Below are positions 51,679-59,813 of a DNA stretch of 64,000 bases, piece by piece. How positions within the stretch are numbered: the stretch's first letter is position 1; the number at the start of each line of letters is the position of its first letter. The position numbers were made by a program, and so were the translations under genes. The stretch covers positions 645,384 through 709,383 of the forward strand of contig NZ_FXEH01000005.1 in the NCBI RefSeq assembly GCF_900176565.1, read 5' to 3'. Source of the stretch: Thalassobacillus devorans (GTDB lineage: Bacteria > Bacillota > Bacilli > Bacillales > Halobacillaceae). The notes beneath the pieces are model-generated. The model was not told the DNA's origin and did not search any database. It saw nothing but the letters and a program-made list of their open reading frames with translations.

Positions 51679-51996
51679 TTATTGTTTCAATTTCCATTTA
51701 TTAAATTCCAGGTATTCTTTAAACTGTTCTTTCGTCACGCCTGACTCCTGTGCATCTTTGACGAGCTTCATCCATTCTTCATCGAGAGCAGGATCTTCCT
51801 CGCCGCCATGTAATAAATAATTAATAGAAACGTTCAACTCAGAAGAGATTTTCTCCAGGAATTGAATCGATGGATTCGTTTGAAGATTCCGTTCAATCGA
51901 GCTGAGGTATGATTTTGCCACCCCGGCCCGTTCCGCCAGCTCGGTTAACGATAATGCTCTTTGTGTACGGATTTCTTTAATTCTATCGCCTATCAT
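51679..51996 (-). CDS. sinR: SinR biofilm master repressor, 105 aa
   Basis: XRE-type DNA-binding domain (residues 1-65) with LAERAGVAKSYLSSIERN and NPSIQFLEKISSELNVS, nearly the B. subtilis SinR sequence from memory. The C-terminal SinI-like multimerisation helices contain LDEEWMKLVKDAQESGV and EQFKEYLEF. It represses biofilm matrix genes and is antagonised by SinI. A GTG three codons upstream overlaps the ribosome site; ATG 51996 (MIGDRIKEIR) matches the family start. It lies downstream of sinI with a structured element between. Confidence 0.93.
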   Translation of the reverse strand: MIGDRIKEIRTQRALSLTELAERAGVAKSYLSSIERNLQTNPSIQFLEKISSELNVSINYLLHGGEEDPALDEEWMKLVKDAQESGVTKEQFKEYLEFNKWKLKQ

Positions 51997-52015
51997 CCCA
52001 CTCACCCTCTTTTTA

Positions 52016-52116
52016 GAAAAACTGGCATATCACCAAGTTCTTATGGCGAAGGCCTAAGTATTTCTTATACTTTACCCCTTCAACAAAGGGAAACTTTTTT
52101 AAAGTACAAAAAAATT
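52016..52116 (-). repeat. Two-copy structured intergenic element, copy B, between sinI and sinR
   Basis: Homologue of 41214-41311. On the minus strand: AAAGTATAAGAAATAC, GGCCTTCGCC hairpin, CATAAG, then TTGGTGATATGCCAG hairpin and TTTTTCT. It starts 20 bp upstream of sinR, so it would lie in its leader or uncouple it from sinI. An inner CCCTT/AAGGG stem is special to this copy. Confidence 0.5.
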
Positions 52117-52159
52117 ATACCATACAAAAGATGAGTGTTCTATGATAAGCACAAAGAAA

Positions 52160-52312
52160 TCAGTTTCCGTATGTATTTGTTCTCCCTATCCGCCTTTCAT
52201 CTAAGAAATGTCTCACCTCTTCCTTGCTCATCCCCATTTCTTTTGCCTGTTTCATCAATTCTACCCACTCCATGTCTAACCCGCCTGTTTTCACTTGTTT
52301 AGTAATCGCCAT
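52160..52312 (-). CDS. sinI: SinI-like antirepressor of SinR, 50 aa
   Basis: The core LDMEWVELMKQAKEMGMSKE followed by EVRHFL matches the SinI dimerisation helices and the C-terminal part of SinR itself. It binds SinR and prevents DNA binding. Four in-frame ATG codons lie upstream; only ATG 52312 has a strong site (GGAGG, 8 bp spacing), giving a 50-residue protein close to the usual SinI size. Spo0A-type boxes lie about 190-225 bp upstream. Confidence 0.88.
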   Translation of the reverse strand: MAITKQVKTGGLDMEWVELMKQAKEMGMSKEEVRHFLDERRIGRTNTYGN

Positions 52313-52504
52313 CACATGATCCTCCATTTTTAGTCTTTCAGGTAGTCCAGCCGCCATAGTTTTGTTCCTTTGTGTGCCATCTATGTACACCTTAGGCCTG
52401 CGACTTTGCGCCCTTATTTTTCAATAAGGTAGCCATTTTCTGAAGAATCTGTCTCATTTATTAAGTAGAATATACTATAGATGTGTTATTAAAGTGTGTA
52501 GAAA

Positions 52505-52536
52505 TTTGTCGATGGTCGTGCACTAGTTTTGTCGAA
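52505..52536 (+). promoter_or_regulatory. Tandem Spo0A-type boxes upstream of sinI
   Basis: TTTGTCGAT at 52505-52513 (eight of nine) and TTTGTCGAA at 52528-52536 (nine of nine), centre spacing 23 bp. In B. subtilis sinI is activated by phosphorylated Spo0A, which fits. TATAGT and TATATT hexamers on the minus strand near 52470-52480 could be the -10. A small CCTTATT/AATAAGG hairpin lies at 52412-52429. Nothing else was seen in 52313-52615. Confidence 0.6.
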
Positions 52537-52614
52537 CGGTAATTTTTTGGAAAAATTGTAGGTTTTTAGTTTGTGTTTATGGTTCATTATGCCCAATCAC
52601 TTACCAAGCGGGCA

Positions 52615-52650
52615 TAAAAAAGCTTGCAGAATTTGGTTTTCTGCAAGCTT
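52615..52650 (-). terminator. Terminator after murQ
   Basis: AAGCTTGCAGAA pairs with TTCTGCAAGCTT (a perfect 12-bp stem), followed by TTTTTTATG on the minus strand. Confidence 0.88.
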
Positions 52651-52665
52651 GAGTAGGTTCCTGTA

Positions 52666-53574
52666 TTAATTTTTCTTCAGATGATTTACTGCAGCGGAGA
52701 AGTGTTCGTTTTCTTGTTTTAACACGCGGCTTGCTTTTTGAGCATCAATTTGGAACATGAGCATGAGGATGGCAATCCTTGCGTCTCCTTCTGCCTGGAT
52801 GCTTGCTTTTTGTGCTTCTTCTTCGGTTGCGCCGGTCAGCTCCTGGATGATCGATACCGAGCGCTGCTTCAGTTTTTCATTGGTCGCCTGGACGTTTACC
52901 ATCAGGTTTTTATAAACTTTCCCGGTTTTTACCATGGAAGCGGTGGATAACATGTTCAACACCATTTTTTGTGCAGATCCTGCCTTCAGTCTTGTTGATC
53001 CGGTCAACACTTCCGGTCCGACCAGCACTTCAATCGGAAAGTCAGCTGCTTCTGCCAGCGGAGTTTGTCCGTTGCATGTTAGGCCGACTGTTTTCGCACC
53101 GAGCTTTTTAGCGGCCTCGATCGCGCCTAGTACATACGGGGTCCGGCCGCTGGATGCAATACCTACTATGACGTCTTTCACATTGGCGGCTTCTTTAATC
53201 GCTTTTTCGCCTTCAGCCCAATCATCTTCGGCATTTTCGATAGCATGCCGGAGTGCGTGGTCGCCGCCCGCGATGATGCCCTGGACTAAAGTTTCCGGGA
53301 CACCAAACGTCGGCGGGCATTCGGAGGCATCGAGAACGCCCAGACGACCGCTCGTTCCTGCACCTATGTATAACAGCCGACCGCCATTGTTCAATGCAGC
53401 GACAATCGTGTCGATTGCTTTTTCGATTTGCGGCAGGCTTTTTTCAATAGCAGCTGGGACTGTGTGATCTTCCTCATTCATCAGGCGGATGATTTCCATC
53501 GTCGATAATTCATCCAGCTGATGGGACTTGCTGTGCCTCGATTCGGTCAACGTTCGTTCTTTTGTGTCACCCAT
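52666..53574 (-). CDS. murQ: N-acetylmuramic acid 6-phosphate etherase MurQ, 302 aa
   Basis: Cleaves the lactyl ether of MurNAc-6-phosphate to GlcNAc-6-phosphate and D-lactate. LYIGAGTSGRLGVLDASECPP is the SIS-domain signature (core GAGTSGRLGVLDASE); GIIAGGDHALRHAIENAEDD and GIASSGRTPYVLGAI are also diagnostic. Length is typical. Last gene of the MurNAc operon; the gap from the kinase gene is 30 bp. Cytoplasmic recycling of wall sugars. Confidence 0.94.
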   Translation of the reverse strand: MGDTKERTLTESRHSKSHQLDELSTMEIIRLMNEEDHTVPAAIEKSLPQIEKAIDTIVAALNNGGRLLYIGAGTSGRLGVLDASECPPTFGVPETLVQGIIAGGDHALRHAIENAEDDWAEGEKAIKEAANVKDVIVGIASSGRTPYVLGAIEAAKKLGAKTVGLTCNGQTPLAEAADFPIEVLVGPEVLTGSTRLKAGSAQKMVLNMLSTASMVKTGKVYKNLMVNVQATNEKLKQRSVSIIQELTGATEEEAQKASIQAEGDARIAILMLMFQIDAQKASRVLKQENEHFSAAVNHLKKN

Positions 53575-53604
53575 TCATTCAGCCCCCAATTTCTTAAATT
53601 TAGT

Positions 53605-54564
53605 TCACACTTTTCTGTAGGATTCTTTAATGGATAGTACCGTTGTATCGGTCACCGATATGCCAGCATCAAGCAGCGCGCAGCCGTATGCCCCAACGGC
53701 CGGCGGCATAGCGGCCGGTAAAAATTCCATGCCGTTTTGAAAACGCGCCCGGCTCCGCTCGATGAACCGTCCGGTGAAATAGTCGGATTGAAAAACCCCA
53801 CCCGCCAGGACAATCGGTGATACCTTTTCCCTCTTTTCCATTTGTGCTGCGATTAATTGCAGCAATGCTGTCGCAGCGTTATGGACGATTTCATCTGATA
53901 CCGGGTCGCCCTCACTAGCCGCTTTTATCACTTCATTGGCTAAGGAAGCAATCGCAAGTCTAGGATAGTCGTGTTCATAAATGAACGTAATCAGCTGTTC
54001 CGGCTCATCAAGGCCGAATCGCTCCAGGAACCTGCCAGTCAGCTTTGTTTGTTTCTTCCGTCCATCATAAGCCTGCATGACCGCCTGCAGTCCGTGACGT
54101 CCGATATCAAATCCGCTGCCTTCGTCTCCAAACAGATAGCCCCATCCTCCGGTACGGACTGGCTTTTCCCCTGGCTGGAAGGTATATAGAATCGAACCGG
54201 TGCCCGCAATCAGGACGGATCCTTCTTTTGTAAAAGTAGTGCCGGCCAGTGCGGCAATGGCGTCATTTTCGACGGAAACTTCAGGTTCCTCTCTTACAAT
54301 TTCACGGATCCATTGTTCCCACCGCTGCTTATCTTCCGTACGATCGCCACCTGCTGCCGCAACAAAAATATGCTCAATTGGACCGGGAATATCCTGCAGC
54401 AGCTGGTGCACCGTTTCCCTGACTTTAATTTCACTTCTCGACTTCAAATTTGTGGACGCGCCTGTTTTCGACAAAGTTACCTTACCGGTCTCATCTCCCA
54501 AAACCAGCTCTGTTTTTGTGCCGCCGCCATCGATTCCGATGAAGTACCGCTTATTTGATGGCAC
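53605..54564 (-). CDS. murK: BadF/BadG-type amino-sugar kinase, probably MurNAc/GlcNAc kinase, 319 aa
   Basis: N-acetylglucosamine kinase-like fold: FIGIDGGGTKTELVLGDETG for the phosphate site, ENDAIAALAGT, LIAGTGSILYTF and GGWGYLFGDEGSGFDIGRHG. Placed between an ABC importer and MurQ, it would phosphorylate imported MurNAc at position 6, which MurQ needs. MurK of clostridia belongs to this family. Start is GTG 54564, overlapping the permease gene by 14 bp, so translation is coupled. Specificity for MurNAc over GlcNAc is inferred. Confidence 0.85.
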   Translation of the reverse strand: MPSNKRYFIGIDGGGTKTELVLGDETGKVTLSKTGASTNLKSRSEIKVRETVHQLLQDIPGPIEHIFVAAAGGDRTEDKQRWEQWIREIVREEPEVSVENDAIAALAGTTFTKEGSVLIAGTGSILYTFQPGEKPVRTGGWGYLFGDEGSGFDIGRHGLQAVMQAYDGRKKQTKLTGRFLERFGLDEPEQLITFIYEHDYPRLAIASLANEVIKAASEGDPVSDEIVHNAATALLQLIAAQMEKREKVSPIVLAGGVFQSDYFTGRFIERSRARFQNGMEFLPAAMPPAVGAYGCALLDAGISVTDTTVLSIKESYRKV

Positions 54565-55375
54565 CAGCCGTCAGTCCTTCCATGAATTGTTTCGATGCGA
54601 TGAAGAATAGGATCATCATCGGCAAGGAAGATAGCGTCAGCCCGGCAAACAGCGCTCCCCAATCGGCTGAGTACTCACCGAACAAAGACAGCATCCCGAC
54701 GGGTATCGTCTTTTTCATTTCGTTCGAGATGAAAATGAGCGGGAAGAAGAAATCATTCCACGCCTGGATGAAATTGATGATCATGACGGTTCCAAGTGCC
54801 GGACGCATTAATGGCAGCAGGACATTCCATAAGATGCGCAGGTCAGTAGCTCCATCAATCCGGGCCGCTTCTTCCAGCTCTACCGGCATCGTCCGGAAAA
54901 ACCCGGTCAAAATCAAAATCGATAACGGAATGCCTGTAGCTGTGTAAATGAAGATCAACGACCATAACGAGTTCGTTAACCCGAGATCCTTCATCAAAAT
55001 GAATAATGGTACAATGCCCAGTTTGATTGGGATCATCATTCCCATTAAGAAAAAGAAAAACAGTGCGTTATTCCACCAGAATGTGTACCTGGCGATATAG
55101 AAGGCCGCGAGCGACCCGCAAATCAAGATCAGAAGGACGGCTGTCACACTGACGACGACACTGTTATAGAAATAAGTCATGAACGGCACCTGTTCAATCA
55201 GGTTGCGGTATGGCTCCAGGCTGAAGCTTTTCGGAAGGGATAATGGATTCATGAAAATTTCATTGCTAGGCTTGAATGACGACATGATCATCAAGAACAG
55301 CGGATATAAGCTAATAGATGCGACTAAAAAGGCAATGACGTAATACAACGGTCTGGTCCAGATGTTTTCTTTCAT
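54551..55375 (-). CDS. Sugar ABC transporter permease, MalG type, 274 aa
   Basis: Six membrane helices with the binding-protein-dependent permease loop EEAARIDGATDLRILWNVLLP, the EAA motif that contacts the ATPase. CUT1-family partner of the permease encoded upstream. No ATPase gene is present in the operon, so a shared MsmX-like ATPase elsewhere would be needed, as is common in Bacillus. Confidence 0.9.
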   Translation of the reverse strand: MKENIWTRPLYYVIAFLVASISLYPLFLMIMSSFKPSNEIFMNPLSLPKSFSLEPYRNLIEQVPFMTYFYNSVVVSVTAVLLILICGSLAAFYIARYTFWWNNALFFFFLMGMMIPIKLGIVPLFILMKDLGLTNSLWSLIFIYTATGIPLSILILTGFFRTMPVELEEAARIDGATDLRILWNVLLPLMRPALGTVMIINFIQAWNDFFFPLIFISNEMKKTIPVGMLSLFGEYSADWGALFAGLTLSSLPMMILFFIASKQFMEGLTAGAIK

Positions 55376-55387
55376 GTTTCTCCCCTC

Positions 55388-56368
55388 CTACATTTCTACT
55401 TCTTTTTTGCGCATGAAATAAAGCAGGATTGCTGTGAATACTGAGATGAACAGGAACAATACGACTGCAAGCGCGGAACCTAACCCGATTGCTGAAGAAC
55501 CGCCACCGGATGTACCACCGAATGCGAGACGATAGAAATAAATCGCCAGTGTATCGGTAGAATGATAAGGTTCTCCCTGTGATCCTTGCATCGCATAGAC
55601 AAGTTCAAACGCTTCAAATGACTGGATGAATGTTAATACGGTAATGATCGTGATGGCCGGCATCATCAGTGGGATGATGATTTTGCTCATCATTTTCCAG
55701 CCTTTTGCCCCGTCCAATGTAGCTGCTTCTATCAATTCATGTGGAATTGACTGAATGCCTGCTAAGAAAATCAATACCGCAAAGCCTAAGCCGAACCAGG
55801 AGTTTACGAGAATGATAGCCATCAATGCCGTATCAGGATCCCCGAGCCATGCTTTTTGCAGGTTCTCCAAGCCAAACTTGCCTAAAATGACGTTAAGCGC
55901 ACCGAAGTTCGGGTTCAGAATCAGTTTCCATAAGAAACCGACAACGATGATCGACAACAGCCGCGGCATGAAAAAGGCAATTTTGAAAAACTCTGCCCCT
56001 TTGATTTTTTTATAGATGATAAAGGCAAGCACGAATGCCAGCCCATTCTGTACAATCATCTGAACGACAAAATAAAGGATATTGTGCTGAAACGCATTCC
56101 AGAATAAATCTTTATAAGGCTGCAGGGAAAATAGCGCTTTAAAATTTTCTAACCCAACGAACGCTCCCCTAACGAGCCCATTCCAATCAAATAGACTGTA
56201 TGTAAATGCAGCAAGTATGGGATAAACGATAAATAATCCATAAATGATTAAGGCGGGAATAGGGAAAAGATGGATAGCCCATCTTTTCCATTTCCTTTTT
56301 GTTTTCGTTTTAGCAGCTGGCTTGTTGACAGCTTTGACTTGGGTTTCAGCAGTATTCAACGTATTCAC
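55388..56368 (-). CDS. Sugar ABC transporter permease, MalF type, 326 aa
   Basis: Basic N-terminal tail, then six membrane helices and the EAA loop LIEAATLDGAKGWKMMSKII. First permease of the importer, 12 bp before the MalG-type gene and 12 bp after the binding-protein gene. CUT1 family; likely takes up MurNAc or a muropeptide-derived sugar, judged from the neighbours. Confidence 0.9.
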   Translation of the reverse strand: MNTLNTAETQVKAVNKPAAKTKTKRKWKRWAIHLFPIPALIIYGLFIVYPILAAFTYSLFDWNGLVRGAFVGLENFKALFSLQPYKDLFWNAFQHNILYFVVQMIVQNGLAFVLAFIIYKKIKGAEFFKIAFFMPRLLSIIVVGFLWKLILNPNFGALNVILGKFGLENLQKAWLGDPDTALMAIILVNSWFGLGFAVLIFLAGIQSIPHELIEAATLDGAKGWKMMSKIIIPLMMPAITIITVLTFIQSFEAFELVYAMQGSQGEPYHSTDTLAIYFYRLAFGGTSGGGSSAIGLGSALAVVLFLFISVFTAILLYFMRKKEVEM

Positions 56369-56380
56369 CGCCTTGAATAA

Positions 56381-57673
56381 TTAGTTTTGAAAAGGTTCGT
56401 AGTAGCCTTCGGCGCTTTTCTGTACGGCTTCTGCTACGCCTTCTGGTGTCTGCTCTCCTAAATACATGCCTTGCAGTTCTGTTTCAAGTTCTGCTTTAGA
56501 GGATGGATTTCCTTTGGCAAAGTGGACCAGGATCAAGTATGGTGTCGAAATTTCATCGGCTGCCTGGGCAAGGTCACTGACCAATTGATTGTCAGACTCT
56601 ACGCCAGGAACCGCACTGACCATACTGAATTCTTCTGTGAACATTTGACCGAACTCTTCGGTTGTCATCCACTCAAGGAATTTCTTCGCTTCTTCTTTAT
56701 GTTCCGAATTAGCGTTGATGGCGTAAGAACCATCGACCCACGTGGTAATGGTTGGTTCTTTTCCAACTGCAGACGGCATCGGGAAGAAATCAAGTTCAAG
56801 GTCAGGGTTCATTTCTTTCAATACTTCGATTTCCCAGCTTCCAAGCGGGAACATCGCTGCCTGCTCGGTGAAGAACAACGTACGGATATCTTCCATACCG
56901 AGTCCTTCTGAATTATCCGGGAAGTAGTCTTTCAACTGCTCCATCGCTTCGATCGATGCTACATACTCGTCGCTGACAAAGTCCGTTTCACCGTTTTCAA
57001 TTTGTTCCACGAATTCATTGGCTCCATAATGCGCTGGACCTACAATTCCATGCATCAGGGACATCAGCCAGCCTTCTTTTGTGCCCATGGCAAGCGGTGT
57101 GTAGCCCTCTGATTTAAACGTTTCATTAAGCTCGATGAATTCTTCATATGTTTGAGGTTCTTCCAATCCCAGTTCATCGAAAATTTTCTTATTATAGAAC
57201 ATTTGTGTTGTACTCATATTTAATGGAACGCCATATTGCGTGCCATCGGATCCTTGTGCTGCCATCAGGGATGAATCAGGGAACGTATCCAATCCTTCAA
57301 GGTCCTCGATTGGCTCCAGGTACCCTGCGTCAGCAAGCTCAGCACCTGCTGCGTACGGACGAAGCTGCATGATATCCGGGCCTTCCCCACTTTGCAGCGC
57401 CGTGTTCAAGATCGTATTGTACTCTGTGTTCTTTGACGGCTTGAACTCCAGTTGGATATCCGGGTGCTTCTCATTGAATGCTTCAAAAAGTTTCTCATAC
57501 TTAGCGGTATCTTCCGTTCTCCAACTGCCCACTTCCAATGTGACCGTATCGCCATTTTCCTCGTTGTTTTCTGTTTCGCCCTCAACAGAACCATCTGTGT
57601 CAGACGAACAGCCAGTTAAGATCAAAATAAACGCTAATAATCCAATCATCCAAGCTTTCGTGATTTTCGCCAT
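56381..57673 (-). CDS. Sugar-binding lipoprotein of the ABC importer, 430 aa
   Basis: Signal peptide with lipobox LILTGCSS, so anchored through cysteine at about residue 21. The mature part is a family 1 extracellular solute-binding protein (LEVGSWRTEDTAKYEKLFEA, MSTTQMFYNKKIFDELGL). The frame runs upstream to 57715, but AGGAGGG 8 bp before ATG 57673 sets the start and gives a proper signal peptide. It delivers the sugar to the two permeases. Ligand identity is inferred from murQ and the kinase. Confidence 0.9.
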   Translation of the reverse strand: MAKITKAWMIGLLAFILILTGCSSDTDGSVEGETENNEENGDTVTLEVGSWRTEDTAKYEKLFEAFNEKHPDIQLEFKPSKNTEYNTILNTALQSGEGPDIMQLRPYAAGAELADAGYLEPIEDLEGLDTFPDSSLMAAQGSDGTQYGVPLNMSTTQMFYNKKIFDELGLEEPQTYEEFIELNETFKSEGYTPLAMGTKEGWLMSLMHGIVGPAHYGANEFVEQIENGETDFVSDEYVASIEAMEQLKDYFPDNSEGLGMEDIRTLFFTEQAAMFPLGSWEIEVLKEMNPDLELDFFPMPSAVGKEPTITTWVDGSYAINANSEHKEEAKKFLEWMTTEEFGQMFTEEFSMVSAVPGVESDNQLVSDLAQAADEISTPYLILVHFAKGNPSSKAELETELQGMYLGEQTPEGVAEAVQKSAEGYYEPFQN

Positions 57674-57699
57674 GCTTGTTCCCTCCTGTAATAAATGAT

Positions 57700-58716
57700 T
57701 TATTTTGTAAAACATTGATGCACAAGACTGTGTAACTGTTTACGGATTTCCTTTAAGTTGTGGTTCCTTCCGTAATGGACGACATTTGTAAGAAAAACAG
57801 TGACGATTTCATCATGCGGATTGATCCACATGCTCGTGCCCGTAAATCCGGTATGACCAAAAGATCCCGCCGGCCACTCGTTCCCGCATGATGGCGGCGT
57901 TCCTTTACCATTCCACACTTCCCAGCCAAGACCGCGGCCGGGTTCCTGTTCTTTGCTGGCATTTTTCAAAAGAGACGGTGCAATGACTTGCTGTTGATCC
58001 GGATACAGCCAATTCAATCCGTAGGCTTCCACATCTTCCGCTGTCGTGAACAGGCCTGCGTTGCCGCTGACTCCGCCCATTTGAAACGCTTTTTCATCAT
58101 GGACCTCTCCTTGAAGGTATTGGCCGTTATCCCATTCCGTTGCTGCCGCTTCTGCTTGCTGCGCTTCCGTCAATCGATATGTAGTGTTCGGCATGCCCCA
58201 TGGCTCGAAAAGGTGTTCAGCTGTGAACTCATCGAGCGGCTGCCCGCTGATTCGTTCGATCACCTTGCCAAGCAAAATCATGCCAAGGTCCGTGTATTTG
58301 ACGGTTGTTCCCGGTTTCGTCGTAAGCTTTGATGTCAGTACTTCATGGAAAACATGGCGCTTTTGCCAGCGGTTTTTATAGGTAAGATCCGCTGATAGGC
58401 CTGCTGTGTGGGTCAATAGATGATAGATGGTGATAGGCTTGAAGTGGAATTCTGGGATGTAGTGGTTCACTGGTGCTTCTGGTTTCAATTCCTGGCGGTC
58501 TATTAAAAATAGGGCTGCCGGGAGCGTCGCCATCACTTTTGTAAGTGAGGCTGCATCGAATCTCGTAGAGCGTGTGATGGGCTGTGGTGTGCCGTCCCGG
58601 GCCTGGTAGCCGCCGAACGCTTCGAAATATCGGCGCTCGCCTTTGACATTAACGATGACGACCCCTCCGGGAATTTCCCGATCAGCTGTAAGCTGGTTCA
58701 GATAGGCTGTGATCAC
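57700..58716 (-). CDS. Beta-lactamase-fold serine hydrolase, AmiE-like, no signal peptide, 338 aa
   Basis: Class C beta-lactamase/PBP fold with the nucleophile motif SLTK (in DAASLTKVMATLP), YTDLGMILLGK as the YxN-like element and HTGFTGTS as the third motif. In B. subtilis the mur locus carries AmiE, a secreted enzyme of this fold that cuts MurNAc-L-Ala. Here no signal sequence is visible, so it would act inside the cell on imported muropeptides, or it is a different esterase. The start is GTG 58716, overlapping the stop of the regulator gene in GTGA. Confidence 0.78.
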   Translation of the reverse strand: MITAYLNQLTADREIPGGVVIVNVKGERRYFEAFGGYQARDGTPQPITRSTRFDAASLTKVMATLPAALFLIDRQELKPEAPVNHYIPEFHFKPITIYHLLTHTAGLSADLTYKNRWQKRHVFHEVLTSKLTTKPGTTVKYTDLGMILLGKVIERISGQPLDEFTAEHLFEPWGMPNTTYRLTEAQQAEAAATEWDNGQYLQGEVHDEKAFQMGGVSGNAGLFTTAEDVEAYGLNWLYPDQQQVIAPSLLKNASKEQEPGRGLGWEVWNGKGTPPSCGNEWPAGSFGHTGFTGTSMWINPHDEIVTVFLTNVVHYGRNHNLKEIRKQLHSLVHQCFTK

Positions 58717-59558
58717 TTAATCATTTTCACCACCTTCCGTGTCTTTTCAAGGGCTGCGATATTGGCCTCCTGGTTGTTACGTGTGATGCCTAAAAACAAG
58801 ATATCAATCACATTCAACTGGGCAATCCGTGAACTGGTGGCACCACTCCTTATGTTTTTTTCCAGTGAAGTCGTGTGTAAAGCTATGTCAGCCAGTGAAG
58901 ACACTGGATTCTCCCCCATTTTTGTAAGTGTAATGATCGTTGCTCCGTTATCTTTGGCTACTTTCAAAGATTCATAGATGTCCCGGGTCTGACCGCTGTA
59001 GGAGACCCCAAAAGCGATATCCTTATTGGTAAGGTTCGCTGATATCGTCAGCTGGGCGTCGATATCGAGGCCCACCTCACACCAGTTATCAATCCGGGTC
59101 AGCTTCTGCTTGAAATCCTGCGCGATGAATCCCGATGCCCCGATACCGTAAACAGCAATCTTGCGAGCATTGGTCATCAGCTGGATAGCAGCTTCTACAT
59201 CTTTCGTGTCGAGAATATTGAGCGTATTTTCCAGCGACTGGATGTTGTTATAGGAAACATTGTTGATAAGTGACTCAATGGAATCGTCATCCGGAATGTC
59301 CTGATATTTCTCCGGGGTCGTTTCAAAAACAGCCATTTCCCTTGCGATTGTAAGTTTCAAATCCTGAAAACCCTTACATTTCAGCTTTTTCGAGTACCGG
59401 ATGATGGTCGCCTCGCTGACTGCAGTATTCTCTGCAAGCTTTTGAATCGATGAGTTCACTACTTCATCCGGATGCTTTAGAATGTATTCGGCTACTTTTT
59501 TCTCGGATGGTTTACAGCTGTCGAGGGATTCCTGGATGAAAATCAGTTGATTGGTCAT
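58713..59558 (-). CDS. murR: RpiR-family regulator MurR-like, 281 aa
   Basis: RpiR helix-turn-helix (KPSEKKVAEYILKHPDEVVN, AVSEATIIRYSKKLKCKGFQ) and SIS effector domain (AVYGIGASGFIAQDFKQKL, FGVSYSGQTRDIYESLKVAK). First gene of the operon that ends with murQ, so it probably senses MurNAc-6-phosphate and controls its own operon. TGGAGC precedes ATG 59558. It is a paralogue of the gluconate-cluster regulator. Confidence 0.87.
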   Translation of the reverse strand: MTNQLIFIQESLDSCKPSEKKVAEYILKHPDEVVNSSIQKLAENTAVSEATIIRYSKKLKCKGFQDLKLTIAREMAVFETTPEKYQDIPDDDSIESLINNVSYNNIQSLENTLNILDTKDVEAAIQLMTNARKIAVYGIGASGFIAQDFKQKLTRIDNWCEVGLDIDAQLTISANLTNKDIAFGVSYSGQTRDIYESLKVAKDNGATIITLTKMGENPVSSLADIALHTTSLEKNIRSGATSSRIAQLNVIDILFLGITRNNQEANIAALEKTRKVVKMIK

Positions 59559-59597
59559 AAGCGTTGCTCCAATGTCGAAATATTTTTACTTATTGTT

Positions 59598-59640
59598 ATC
59601 TTACAAAATAATGTTACTTTATACAATACATTTCATGAAA
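59598..59640 (-). promoter_or_regulatory. Probable mur-operon promoter with palindromic operator
   Basis: On the minus strand TTGTAT (59621-59626), 17-bp spacer, TAAGAT (59598-59603). The perfect palindrome TTTCATGAAA (59631-59640) lies just upstream of the -35 and resembles the GAAA/TTTC operators proposed for the gluconate regulator. Inference. Confidence 0.42.
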
Positions 59641-59813
59641 CTTTATTACATTTTACGAATTGGCAGATAAGTTTATGCTTTTTCTTTAACTATTCCTCTC
59701 CAGCAAATATTTGACTATCTTTCACCTCGTGCGCCGGCCTGATGTTTTTTTATGCGTGAATCCGTTATAATAAGAAGAAACATCAATCTTTACATACAAA
59801 GCAGGTGACTACG

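Noticed and set aside
51679-52312. sinI-sinR considered as a phage-type repressor pair
   Set aside because: The C-terminal LDEEW...EQFKEYL helices of the repressor and the small partner are specific to the Sin system; no phage genes are nearby.
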